Shown piece by piece: positions 43,564 to 51,784 of a stretch of 64,000 nucleotides of DNA. The translations under genes were made by a program, and so were the position numbers. Position 1 is the stretch's first letter; each line of letters opens with the position of its first letter. The notes below the pieces were generated by a model. That model made no database searches and was not told the DNA's origin. It saw only the letters and a list, made by a program, of their open reading frames with translations. Source of the stretch: Turneriella parva DSM 21527 (GTDB lineage: Bacteria > Spirochaetota > Leptospiria > Turneriellales > Turneriellaceae); contig NC_018020.1 of NCBI RefSeq assembly GCF_000266885.1, positions 434,001 to 498,000 of the forward strand. The letters run 5' to 3'.

Positions 43564-44202
43564 CTAAGAGATTATTCCCAACTGCCGGGCACGGTTTAAG
43601 GCTTCTATCTTGCAGGTGGTGGCGAGTTTCTGGTAGATGTTGGCGATGTGCACGCGCACGGTGTTCGGGCTAATGTCGAGGTCGTCGGCGATTGCACGAT
43701 AGCTCATACCGAGTGCGATCAGGTTCAGAATTTCAGTTTCGCGCTCTGACAGCGGGTTTTGCCTGAGGTTGACGTCATCGGGCACATCGTCAAGAATCTT
43801 GCGCGCAACGCGGGGGCTTAAAGGCGCACCGCCGAGCAGAATGACCTTGAGCTCGGCGATGAGAAGCTCGTCGGGGGTATCTTTCAGCAGATAGCCATTC
43901 ACGCCATGGCGCACCAGACGCACAATGCGCGCCTGATCTTCAAATACGGTAAAAACCACCAATTTCAGCCCGGGGTATTTGTCGCGCACAAGGGGTAACA
44001 GCTCTTCACCGTTCATGCCCGGTAATTCTAAATCGAGAATCAATAGGTCGCAATGCGTTTCTTGCAGCCTCGGCAAAACTTCTTCGGCTGAGCTGCATAA
44101 TGCTCTGAGGTGAAAATCCGCATGTTGCGCGAAAAGGTCGGTCAGTCGCTGCTGCACAACCGGCTGGTCTTCGACAATCACAATGTCTGTGACCTTTGTC
44201 AT
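43564..44202 (-). CDS. NarL/LuxR-type response regulator
   Basis: 212 residues. The receiver has phospho-acceptor Asp in LLILDLELPGMNGEE, acidic pair ED in VIVEDQPVV and the terminal Lys in GYLLKDTPDELL. The LuxR HTH is PLSERETEILNLIALGMSYR and AIADDLDISPNTVRVHIANI. It is a DNA-binding regulator activated by phosphorylation, coupled to the histidine kinase by an ATGA overlap. Confidence 0.94.
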   Translation of the reverse strand: MTKVTDIVIVEDQPVVQQRLTDLFAQHADFHLRALCSSAEEVLPRLQETHCDLLILDLELPGMNGEELLPLVRDKYPGLKLVVFTVFEDQARIVRLVRHGVNGYLLKDTPDELLIAELKVILLGGAPLSPRVARKILDDVPDDVNLRQNPLSERETEILNLIALGMSYRAIADDLDISPNTVRVHIANIYQKLATTCKIEALNRARQLGIIS

Positions 44203-45410
44203 GAGCCCGTATTGACGGTCAGCACGAAATATGCGCCCTTGCCACGGCGCCGAACTGTTACCTCTGCGCCGATATTCTGCGCGCGCATCGCGATGCTGCG
44301 AAGACCACCGCGCTCTGCCCTGCCGCGCCAGGTGAAGCCACCCGCATCTTGATAAAACCAGATGCGAACAGCGTCACCGCGCGTCTTGGTGCCGAACGCA
44401 ACCCGATCTGCGCCCGAATGGCGAATGACGTTTGCCGTCCATTCTGATAAAATGCGGTCGACGTGCAAGAGGGCCAGATCAGAGACGCGACCCGGGGCTG
44501 CTTCGGCAACATAGCTTACCTGATAGCGGCCGAGTGCGCGAAAACTTTGTTCGAGTTTCCAGAGCTGTGAATTGAGGTCGTCGACGCGCTGTTCGCCCTT
44601 CAGCACATGCGCAAAATTGCGCACGTTTTCAAGCGTACCCTTTGCCAGCTCGGCAAGATGCGTGGTTGAACGCGTGTCAGTTTTGCCCGCGAGCAAACTC
44701 ATCTGCGCAAGTTGAGATCCGACTGTGTCGTGCAGATCATGAGCGAACCAGAGCTTGTCTTGTAAGAATTTGACTTCGGCCTGTTCTTTTTTGAAGGCAA
44801 GTTCGCTGACGCTTTTTTTCAGCTCTTCGTTGGCGACGGCCAGCTCTTGTTGTGCCCTGAATTTATTGAGCTCGAGCGCGCGCATCTGCCAATTGCCGAC
44901 AAGACTCACAACCAGCGCGAGCAGAATCGCGACGCTGCTGGTGACGAATTCGGGGCGCGAAAAATCTGTGCCCGTGAAATACATGACGCCGTTATAGATC
45001 AGCCACTGCACGAAATAAATGATCGCAGCTTCACCCAGAGAGAAACGCAGCAGCACCGTGGTGCCGAAAAAAGCGAGCACCATCATCGACCAATAGGGGC
45101 TGCTCGCGCCGCCCGTCATGTAGGTCAGATACGATACGCCAAAGCACGCGGTCGAAAGAATACCGGCACCGATGAACCGCATCGCCAGCGGATGGCGCGC
45201 CCAGCGCGTGAATGCGAGGCCGGTGAGAATGATTTCAACGGCAACGATGCGTGCGCGAAAGAAAATAAAATCTTGCGGGCTAAAGACAGATTCGAAAAAA
45301 AAGTCAACGGTACCAATAAGAATAAAACCAAAGATGACGACGAAACCCATGTAACGCAGGCTTTTGAGCAGGGTTTCGTCGATCTGCTGAAGAAACGGAT
45401 CTCGCTGCAC
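44199..45410 (-). CDS. NarX-like membrane histidine kinase
   Basis: 403 residues. About six membrane helices in the first 180 residues (MGFVVIFGFILIGTVDFFF; SSVAILLALVVSLVGNWQM) suggest an integral-membrane sensor without a periplasmic domain. A coiled coil leads to a HisKA_3 motif FAHDLHDTVGSQLAQMS with the phosphorylated His. The ATPase domain has TANVIRHSGADRV (N box), but the GxG motifs are weak. It pairs with the response regulator and lies next to the promoter of the 45560 unit. Confidence 0.9.
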   Translation of the reverse strand: MQRDPFLQQIDETLLKSLRYMGFVVIFGFILIGTVDFFFESVFSPQDFIFFRARIVAVEIILTGLAFTRWARHPLAMRFIGAGILSTACFGVSYLTYMTGGASSPYWSMMVLAFFGTTVLLRFSLGEAAIIYFVQWLIYNGVMYFTGTDFSRPEFVTSSVAILLALVVSLVGNWQMRALELNKFRAQQELAVANEELKKSVSELAFKKEQAEVKFLQDKLWFAHDLHDTVGSQLAQMSLLAGKTDTRSTTHLAELAKGTLENVRNFAHVLKGEQRVDDLNSQLWKLEQSFRALGRYQVSYVAEAAPGRVSDLALLHVDRILSEWTANVIRHSGADRVAFGTKTRGDAVRIWFYQDAGGFTWRGRAERGGLRSIAMRAQNIGAEVTVRRRGKGAYFVLTVNTGS

Positions 45411-45457
45411 AGGGACTATTGTCCCACAACGACCGGTTTTTCAAGCTTTTTTGCGCT

Positions 45458-45503
45458 CTAATGCATTTGTACTATTGTCGATTGGCAGTTGTTGGGATAT
45501 AGT
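45458..45503 (+). promoter_or_regulatory. Shared promoter module, copy A
   Basis: The box aatgcatttgtactattg leads into -35 TTGTCG (45475-45480), a 17 bp spacer and -10 TATAGT (45498-45503). It lies 57 bases ahead of the TolB-barrel gene start at 45560. Same layout as 50190-50218 and 57354-57382. Confidence 0.75.
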
Positions 45504-45559
45504 AGACTGATCAGAGCAGCTCATATTTGATTTATCAGCTGATTAACGACCAGAACCCC

Positions 45560-47020
45560 ATGCGAAATGCCACCCTTTTACCGACCCTCGCCCTGGCCTT
45601 GCTGTCGATATCCCCGCTGCCGGCAGGCAAGACGCTCAAAAGGCGCGTGCTTGTGCTGCCTTTCGACAACACAATAAAGAATAAGAATTATGCATGGATG
45701 TCAGACTCGATCAGCGAAAATCTGAAGGCTGACCTACTGAAAACGGGCCGGTTCGATGTTCTTGATGTCACTTTGCTGCGAAAGATCGATCCGGGCATAC
45801 AATTTGCGAACTTAGATGCCCAAAATGCTTCGGCTTTTGCGCAGCGGCTTAACTGCGAAGTGGCTATCGTTGGGCGCTTTTCGGTTCGCAAAATCGGGCG
45901 CAAAAAAGAGGTTGTAGCCTTCGAAGCTGAAGGTGTCGATGCGCTCGAAAAACAATCGGTCGTTGCAAAAAATGAAGAGGCCGTAATCAACGCTGAAATC
46001 TTCGATACCGTCGACAAACTTGCCGCCAGCATCTCAGATGAGCTCAATCAAAAACTTCCACTGCTCGACGCCGCAAGCTTCAAACGTGACGATCGCCTCG
46101 AACGCTTAATTCGACGACTGGAGAAGCCCCCCACTGGTTTTCTCGATAGTTTCACGCTGGGCGTTGCCCCTGGTTCGCCGCCAGTTAAGTTTGTGCCCGA
46201 ATTCGATATCGACACGTTCGAATACGATGCGTACGTGAACTATGACCAAGCCGAGGGCATACAAACGTATGTACTTGAATACCAATACTGGGGCAAGCGC
46301 CTGAAGCCCCCAATTTCAGTCAGCGATGGCGAATGCATAGCTGACAAGTGCCGTTTCACGAGTCGAAGCCCGACGCTGGTATTCGCAAAATCGGCATCTG
46401 AAAAAGATAAATCATATAAAATAAAAATCCACCTTCCGCACCCAAAAGGGCCGGTAGTGTCGCGTTGGTGGCTGACGGCCGGCTACCCTTATACGAAAAG
46501 TCTTTCTCAGCTGGGGCATAAAAACCCTGAAGCTTTAATACTAGATGCTGGCATACCGTTCGACGCGATGCGCGGTTATGCACATTTTGAAGCGGGTTTC
46601 GGCACTGAGCGCCTGCAGTTCGGTGGTGGTTTCAAGTGGGCGCTTGTCACACAGCTTTTTTACGGGCATGGCAATCTACCACAGTTTGCTGCAGATAGTG
46701 GTTACACGGCGCTTGTACACATGGCATCGGCGGGCGGTGGATTGCGTATCGATCGGCCGACATTTTTCGGGACGCGCTACGGGCTTTCGCCGTTCATCGG
46801 GTTCTATGGACACTATCAGCGCTTCTTTCGTGAACTTTCTGGAGGGGGCTTGAACGCGATGGCCTTAGTGCCCGAGATCGGGATCAACCAGTATTTTCGG
46901 TTTGGTTATAAGTTGCGTTATCGCTGGGTGTTGACGCTTGCGGCGGGCAGTTTCATTTATAGCGGACAGAATTTGAGCTATGTCCGAGCGAGTGTGGGAG
47001 TCGAATATGCGTTTCGGTAA
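45560..47020 (+). CDS. TolB/CsgG-like domain fused to outer-membrane barrel (unit 1)
   Basis: 486 residues from the ATG at 45560, giving signal LPTLALALLSISPLPAG. Residues about 20-160 are a TolB_N/CsgG-like periplasmic domain (RRVLVLPFDNTIKNKNYAWM, LNCEVAIVGRFSVRKI). Next is a beta-sandwich region with two Cys (CIADKC). The last 160 residues alternate in barrel fashion (GYAHFEAGFGTERLQFGGGF, ASVGVEYAFR) and end in an aromatic-Arg pair. It is probably an outer-membrane component that handles the lipoproteins downstream. Its 3' end overlaps the next gene. Confidence 0.8.
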   Translation: MRNATLLPTLALALLSISPLPAGKTLKRRVLVLPFDNTIKNKNYAWMSDSISENLKADLLKTGRFDVLDVTLLRKIDPGIQFANLDAQNASAFAQRLNCEVAIVGRFSVRKIGRKKEVVAFEAEGVDALEKQSVVAKNEEAVINAEIFDTVDKLAASISDELNQKLPLLDAASFKRDDRLERLIRRLEKPPTGFLDSFTLGVAPGSPPVKFVPEFDIDTFEYDAYVNYDQAEGIQTYVLEYQYWGKRLKPPISVSDGECIADKCRFTSRSPTLVFAKSASEKDKSYKIKIHLPHPKGPVVSRWWLTAGYPYTKSLSQLGHKNPEALILDAGIPFDAMRGYAHFEAGFGTERLQFGGGFKWALVTQLFYGHGNLPQFAADSGYTALVHMASAGGGLRIDRPTFFGTRYGLSPFIGFYGHYQRFFRELSGGGLNAMALVPEIGINQYFRFGYKLRYRWVLTLAAGSFIYSGQNLSYVRASVGVEYAFR

Positions 47021-48353
47021 TTATTGTATCATCATGATGTCGTGGGCTACCTCGGGATGCCAACTGGAAACGCCAGATGCGCTTTTAGACAGAACGCCAC
47101 CATTCGTCTTAACGCAATTTGCTATCGAGGGTAGAACAGCAGTTATCAGTGGCAATTCAATTTCGGTCGATTTGCGTTGGTCAGGAGTAAACCATCGGAG
47201 TGCAATCGCGACGTTTTCCAGTACTGGCGGCAAAGTAACTGTTGATGGCGTCTCGCAGAAGAGCGGCGTCACGGTGAACGACTTCGGGACACCTAAGAAT
47301 TATGTTGCAGCCGGCTTCGATGGTGTTTCGCGCACCTACACGGTGACCGTACAAAGCGGGTATCCGTTTGCCGACACAGGACAGACACTGTGTTCGAGTG
47401 GCGCATCAGGTGACGGTGCAATGGCAGCTTGCCCGCAAGCTGTGACGGGTCAAGACGGTGATTATTCTGATCTACCACGAGCCCGCTCTTTCACTGGTCC
47501 CATTCAACATTCAATTTTTACGAGCGATTACACGACTGCTGATAATGTCACGGGTCTTGTTTGGAAAACCTGTAGTGAAGGTTTATCGGGCGCAACCTGC
47601 GCATCAGGTAGTGCAGGTACATATACGCTTTCACCCGATACGGCTACGCCGGTATGCGCAGGCTTGAATATGGCTAATTCGGGTGCAGGGTATGCTGGCC
47701 GCAAAGATTGGCAATTGCCAAGTATTCAGGAGCTAGCCACGCTCATCTATCAGACGAGTGGGCCGCCCGCTAGCGATTCGACTTATTTTCCGGGCACAGT
47801 CTCCAACTATTATTGGTCGGCAACCGTAAATGCACAGTCCTCGACCTCAGGCTGGCTTGTTTCCTTTCAATGGGGGTATGTAGAGCCAAGTACTAAAGGT
47901 TCACCTTACCACGTGCGATGTGTTGCCGGGACTGCAGGGGCTTATAAGCTTTCATTTTTAGACAAAGGCGACGGCACAATTGCCGAAGTAGACACTGGGG
48001 TCGTATGGCAAAAATGTGGCATGGGCCAAAACAACGACGCCGCCTGTAGCGGTACGCTTAGCACAGTAAACTGGGTGGGGGCGTTGTCTTACTGCCAAGG
48101 GCTTTCGCTCGCTGGCCGAAGCTGGCGTCTGCCTAATGAGAATGAACTGCGGAGTATCGTAGAGTACTCAAATTACACCCCCGCCATTGACACGACTTAC
48201 TTCCCAGCAACGGCCGCGGCCGATTATTGGTCTTCGACTACGTTTGGTGCGGCGACAAACCAGGCAAGAGGGGTGAATTTTTTTTCCGGGAGTGCCACCC
48301 CTCCACTGAAGAGCTCCAACAATCGCGTTCGCTGCGTAGCGACCGGGCCGTGA
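47007..48353 (+). CDS. Lipoprotein with two DUF1566 (Lcl_C) domains
   Basis: 448 residues from the ATG at 47007, inside the last codons of the barrel gene. Lipobox-like SWATSGC. An Ig-like domain follows (FSSTGGKVTVDGVSQKSGVT), then two Lcl C-terminal domains, each with a G[LV]VWxKC...W.LP..xEL...YYWS..RCVA pattern; the second ends in RCVATGP. Such domains are lectin-like surface modules. The lower GC here than in neighbouring housekeeping genes hints at transfer. Paralogue of the gene at 48360. Confidence 0.82.
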   Translation: MRFGNYCIIMMSWATSGCQLETPDALLDRTPPFVLTQFAIEGRTAVISGNSISVDLRWSGVNHRSAIATFSSTGGKVTVDGVSQKSGVTVNDFGTPKNYVAAGFDGVSRTYTVTVQSGYPFADTGQTLCSSGASGDGAMAACPQAVTGQDGDYSDLPRARSFTGPIQHSIFTSDYTTADNVTGLVWKTCSEGLSGATCASGSAGTYTLSPDTATPVCAGLNMANSGAGYAGRKDWQLPSIQELATLIYQTSGPPASDSTYFPGTVSNYYWSATVNAQSSTSGWLVSFQWGYVEPSTKGSPYHVRCVAGTAGAYKLSFLDKGDGTIAEVDTGVVWQKCGMGQNNDAACSGTLSTVNWVGALSYCQGLSLAGRSWRLPNENELRSIVEYSNYTPAIDTTYFPATAAADYWSSTTFGAATNQARGVNFFSGSATPPLKSSNNRVRCVATGP

Positions 48354-48359
48354 GGTATT

Positions 48360-50102
48360 GTGAAATGCAGCTTACTCACCGCTCTTGCTATTCTTTGTAG
48401 TACGACACTTTCATGCCAACTCAAAACCCCGGCATCAATACTTGAAGAACCGAATGCCATCATCTTCTCACCGGCTGCCGGAACCTATGGCGCCTCGCAG
48501 AACATTACGCTCGCTTCAAATATAGCCGGTTCAACGATCTGTTACAGCACCGACGGCGCAATACCGCGCTGCGCCAGCGAGAGTGGTTGCGCCGCTGGGA
48601 CAATCTACTCTTCGCCCATCGCGATCATTGCGCCAGTCTCTGCCGTGACGACCACAACCGTGAAGGCTGTTGGCTGCAAATCAGGTACGGCGACATATCC
48701 GATTGCATCAGCCACATATGTGCTTGATACCCAGCCACCGACACTGTTGTCGACAACACCTGCGAGTAGCGCGACGGGTGTGCCGCCCTGTTCAGGGTCG
48801 CCCTGCGTTGCTACGATCACGCTTGTCTTCAATGAATCGCTGAATACCTCGCTCGGACAGACCTTGACGATGGAGATTCAGACCAGCACTATTCCTGCAT
48901 ACACGCTAATACCCTCGACGGGTACGACGTTCACGTTTGCTCAGACAAACCTACCCTATGACACCCTTAGTATTCGACTTAGCTGGGTCCATTTTCCTGA
49001 GAACGCCCCTTTACGCTTCACGCTAGATGCCGCCGGCATCGCAGACGCTGTGGGTAACAGCATCACGGCACCGTTGCAGCAAATTTTCATGACTACCACG
49101 CGCAATGTTGTATTTCCGGTTTCAGATACCGGGCAGACAACTTGTTACGATGACACGACCGCGCAGGCGTGCCCGGTGGCAACCCATCCTGGTCAGGACG
49201 CAGACTACGCCGACACACCGAATTCCAGGTCTTTCACCGGTCCGACACAGAACGCAACGTTCAACACAGATTATACGACCACTGATAATTCAACCGGTTT
49301 GATCTGGAAAACTTGCACAGAAGGCTTGACTGGCGCGACATGCACTGGCGGCAGCGCTACCAGTTTCACATCATGGTTCAATACGGTAAATCCCTGTAGC
49401 ACACTCAATGCGGCGAATGGAGGGGTGGGTTACGCTCAGATTAATACATGGCGCTTACCGACTTCACGTGAAGCTGCAACACTGAAGAATTATGAGCTCG
49501 CAAACCCTACGCTTGAAGCGATTCCTTTTCCTGCTACAATTGCAGGGCAGTACAGGTCTGCAACGACTAGCCTGGCGAGCCTGAATTTTGCCGGCCATTA
49601 TTACTTTAATGCCGCGGCAATTGCCGCGTCGAACATGGGAAACCCCGGTTATGTGCGATGTGTCGCGTCTGGCGCGTCAAACCCGGTGCGCAATTTCAGT
49701 GATAATACGGACGGCACGGTCACTGATGTTAACGCTAACCTGCGATGGCAAAAGTGTACGCGAGGTCAGAACAACGACGCCAGCTGCACGGGTGCTGCAA
49801 CAGCTTCAACCTGGCAACTGGCGCTACAGTATTGCGATGGGCTGACGTTGGGTGATACGGGATTTGCCAATCGAGCCAATTGGCGTTTACCAAATGTGAA
49901 AGAACTCGAAAGCCTTATAGACAGATCGGTTAACAGCCCGGCTATCTCTACGGCGTTCTTTCCTGCTACGCTCAGTAATTATTATTGGACTTCATCAACG
50001 GTGGCAGGGACGCCTACCAATGCATGGCGGATACGCGGGGATATTGACAACAGCGTTAAGACCTCCGCTCATTATGCCCGGTGCGTTGCCACAGGGCCAT
50101 GA
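48360..50102 (+). CDS. Lipoprotein with chitobiase-like, Ig-like and two DUF1566 domains
   Basis: 580 residues from a GTG seven bases after the previous stop. Lipobox-like STTLSC. An N-terminal CHB_HEX_C-like domain (FSPAAGTYGASQNITLASN; YSTDGAIPRC) precedes a Big_5-type domain (PPTLLSTTPASSATGVPPCS; FTLDAAGIADAVGN). Two DUF1566 domains end in RCVATGP, as in the gene at 47007. Probably a surface adhesin or sugar-binding protein. It lies in the same operon as the TolB-barrel gene. Confidence 0.82.
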   Translation: MKCSLLTALAILCSTTLSCQLKTPASILEEPNAIIFSPAAGTYGASQNITLASNIAGSTICYSTDGAIPRCASESGCAAGTIYSSPIAIIAPVSAVTTTTVKAVGCKSGTATYPIASATYVLDTQPPTLLSTTPASSATGVPPCSGSPCVATITLVFNESLNTSLGQTLTMEIQTSTIPAYTLIPSTGTTFTFAQTNLPYDTLSIRLSWVHFPENAPLRFTLDAAGIADAVGNSITAPLQQIFMTTTRNVVFPVSDTGQTTCYDDTTAQACPVATHPGQDADYADTPNSRSFTGPTQNATFNTDYTTTDNSTGLIWKTCTEGLTGATCTGGSATSFTSWFNTVNPCSTLNAANGGVGYAQINTWRLPTSREAATLKNYELANPTLEAIPFPATIAGQYRSATTSLASLNFAGHYYFNAAAIAASNMGNPGYVRCVASGASNPVRNFSDNTDGTVTDVNANLRWQKCTRGQNNDASCTGAATASTWQLALQYCDGLTLGDTGFANRANWRLPNVKELESLIDRSVNSPAISTAFFPATLSNYYWTSSTVAGTPTNAWRIRGDIDNSVKTSAHYARCVATGP

Positions 50103-50139
50103 ACTAGCCACTACCCCGCTCCGTGCAATGGGGAGGGGG

Positions 50140-50156
50140 GCCGCCCTTCGGGCGGC
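50140..50156 (+). terminator. GC hairpin after unit 1
   Basis: gccgccc/gggcggc with loop ttc follows the 48360 gene stop by 38 bases. No T-tract follows, so termination would be weak or Rho-assisted. Confidence 0.45.
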
Positions 50157-50170
50157 GCGGTGGGGCGATG

Positions 50171-50218
50171 CACTAATGCATTTGCACTATTGCCATTTGG
50201 CGATGAATGGGGTACTAT
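50171..50218 (+). promoter_or_regulatory. Shared promoter module, copy B
   Basis: aatgcatttgcactattg, -35 TTGCCA (50190-50195), 17 bp spacer, -10 TACTAT (50213-50218), 35 bases before the lipoprotein ATG at 50253. The upstream 26 bases are identical to copy C. Confidence 0.78.
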
Positions 50219-50252
50219 TCCGTCACATGGGATATTGCGCGCAGAAATACTT

Positions 50253-50546
50253 ATGAAGAAACGAACAGCAACACTGCTATTTTCGGTGGTTCTTGCTGCG
50301 CTGGCCAGTCACTGCGGCGCAAAGGCACAATCGGGGGGAAATCCCCAAATGGCTGCGGCTATTGCAGAAATTGCCGAGTTGGGCTGCGCCTGCAAAGATA
50401 AGAAGTGCCTTTTGATTGCCCAAATCAGAGGCAAGAGCATCGCCCAGTGGCGCATGGCCAGCACTGCCCAGATGACCGCCGAAGAATTAGAAGCTGCCAA
50501 TGCTTCATGGCGCAAATACAGCGAATGCGAGAGCCAGAAGAAATGA
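50253..50546 (+). CDS. Small lipoprotein
   Basis: 97 residues from the ATG at 50253. Signal LLFSVVLAALASHC with lipobox. The mature part is helical with CACKDKKC and a C-terminal ECESQKK. Cysteine-rich and without a known family. First gene of unit 2, directly after promoter copy B; probably an accessory factor for the barrel/lipoprotein pair. Confidence 0.65.
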   Translation: MKKRTATLLFSVVLAALASHCGAKAQSGGNPQMAAAIAEIAELGCACKDKKCLLIAQIRGKSIAQWRMASTAQMTAEELEAANASWRKYSECESQKK

Positions 50547-50621
50547 GCGCAAATTCAGCTGCAGTCAACACCGCATCGTGGCTGAGGCAATCATCTCACC
50601 TTCTGCGGAAATGGCGCTGAT

Positions 50622-51767
50622 ATGAAGTTACTGAAAACAGGGGTTTTGCTCGGGGTTTTAATGGCTCCTCTGATCCATGCTGAGAAACTCAGAAAAGTCA
50701 TAATTTTAGATTTTAAGAATCTCGACAAGAACCCCGATTACAGCTATCTTGAAGATTCGATCACTGAGGCGATTCGTAACGACCTTAAAGCGAAGTTTGA
50801 TTTCAAAGAGTTGCCGCAGAAAGATTGGCGTAACCTCGCCGAGAAGAACTATTTTCTCTGGCCCGAAGAAAACCACAGCCGTGGCTTTGCGCTGAACCTC
50901 GGGCTCTTGGCGCGGCAAGACATTGCCATCGGCGGCTATTACCAGGCGATCATCGAAAAAAAAGCGCGGCGCGGTGCGAAGGCGCACGATTTTGTCATTC
51001 GCGCGCACGTGTTCGTTCTCGACATCGGTAAAAAAAAGGTCGTGAGCGAATTCGACATGATTATGCCCGCCGACGCATCGCTCTTCGGCGCAGTCGAAGA
51101 ACTCGCGGCACGCGTGGTGAAAGAATCGAAGTCGGTGCTGCCTAATAAGGGCGAAGCGGGTAAGCAGCAGTTCGACGACGATGAGATTGGGCCGCATGAG
51201 CTCGGCCTCATCGCCGGCACCGGCGTCTATGCGCAGCCAAAGCAGTTCAGCGGTAACTACACGACCGACAACGCACTCTACACCAAAGATTTTAAATCGG
51301 CGATTTCAGCTTCTGCGTTCTATGCTTACCATGATTTTCTGGTGTCGCACATGCAGCTGCACCTGATGGGTGGCGCGCAGTTTGCAAGCAACGATCTCGC
51401 CGTCGCCACCGACAGCAAACGCATTCGTGCATCGCTGCTCGACATTTCGGCGGCGGGCCACTTGGGTTACGAAATGAGTTTCTGGCGCTTCACCTTGACA
51501 CCGCTAGCCGGCGGCGGATTTTCCATGGCGAGTATCAAGCTCGACTATACAACGCTCTCGACCCTGCCCGTCGACGCGAATGGCAACACGCGCTCGGGCA
51601 ACAATCTCAACACCAGCGCGCCTTTCGCCGAAGGCGGGTTGAAACTCGGCATTAAACTCACGAATCGACTGTCGCTGAACGCCTATGGCATGTGGCGGCA
51701 AAGTTTCTACATCGGTGAAAGCGTAAGCCAGGCCTACGCGGCAGGCGGCATCAGTTTTCGCCTGTGA
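50622..51767 (+). CDS. TolB/FlgO-like domain fused to outer-membrane barrel (unit 2)
   Basis: 381 residues. Signal peptide, then a TolB/FlgO-like domain at about 20-180 (KVIILDFKNLDKNPDYSYLE; DIAIGGYYQAIIEK). The second half is barrel-like (LHLMGGAQFASNDLAVATDS, FTLTPLAGGGFSMASIKLDY) and ends GGISFRL. Closely similar to the protein at 57873 along its whole length. Likely spans the outer membrane with its N-domain in the periplasm. It precedes the giant lipoprotein gene by 17 bases. Confidence 0.82.
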   Translation: MKLLKTGVLLGVLMAPLIHAEKLRKVIILDFKNLDKNPDYSYLEDSITEAIRNDLKAKFDFKELPQKDWRNLAEKNYFLWPEENHSRGFALNLGLLARQDIAIGGYYQAIIEKKARRGAKAHDFVIRAHVFVLDIGKKKVVSEFDMIMPADASLFGAVEELAARVVKESKSVLPNKGEAGKQQFDDDEIGPHELGLIAGTGVYAQPKQFSGNYTTDNALYTKDFKSAISASAFYAYHDFLVSHMQLHLMGGAQFASNDLAVATDSKRIRASLLDISAAGHLGYEMSFWRFTLTPLAGGGFSMASIKLDYTTLSTLPVDANGNTRSGNNLNTSAPFAEGGLKLGIKLTNRLSLNAYGMWRQSFYIGESVSQAYAAGGISFRL

Positions 51768-51784
51768 GATTTTTAGGGGGATAT

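Noticed and set aside
51764-51784. Upstream start for the 51785 lipoprotein
   Set aside because: The extra seven codons precede the signal peptide and add nothing; ATG at 51785 fits the lipobox spacing.
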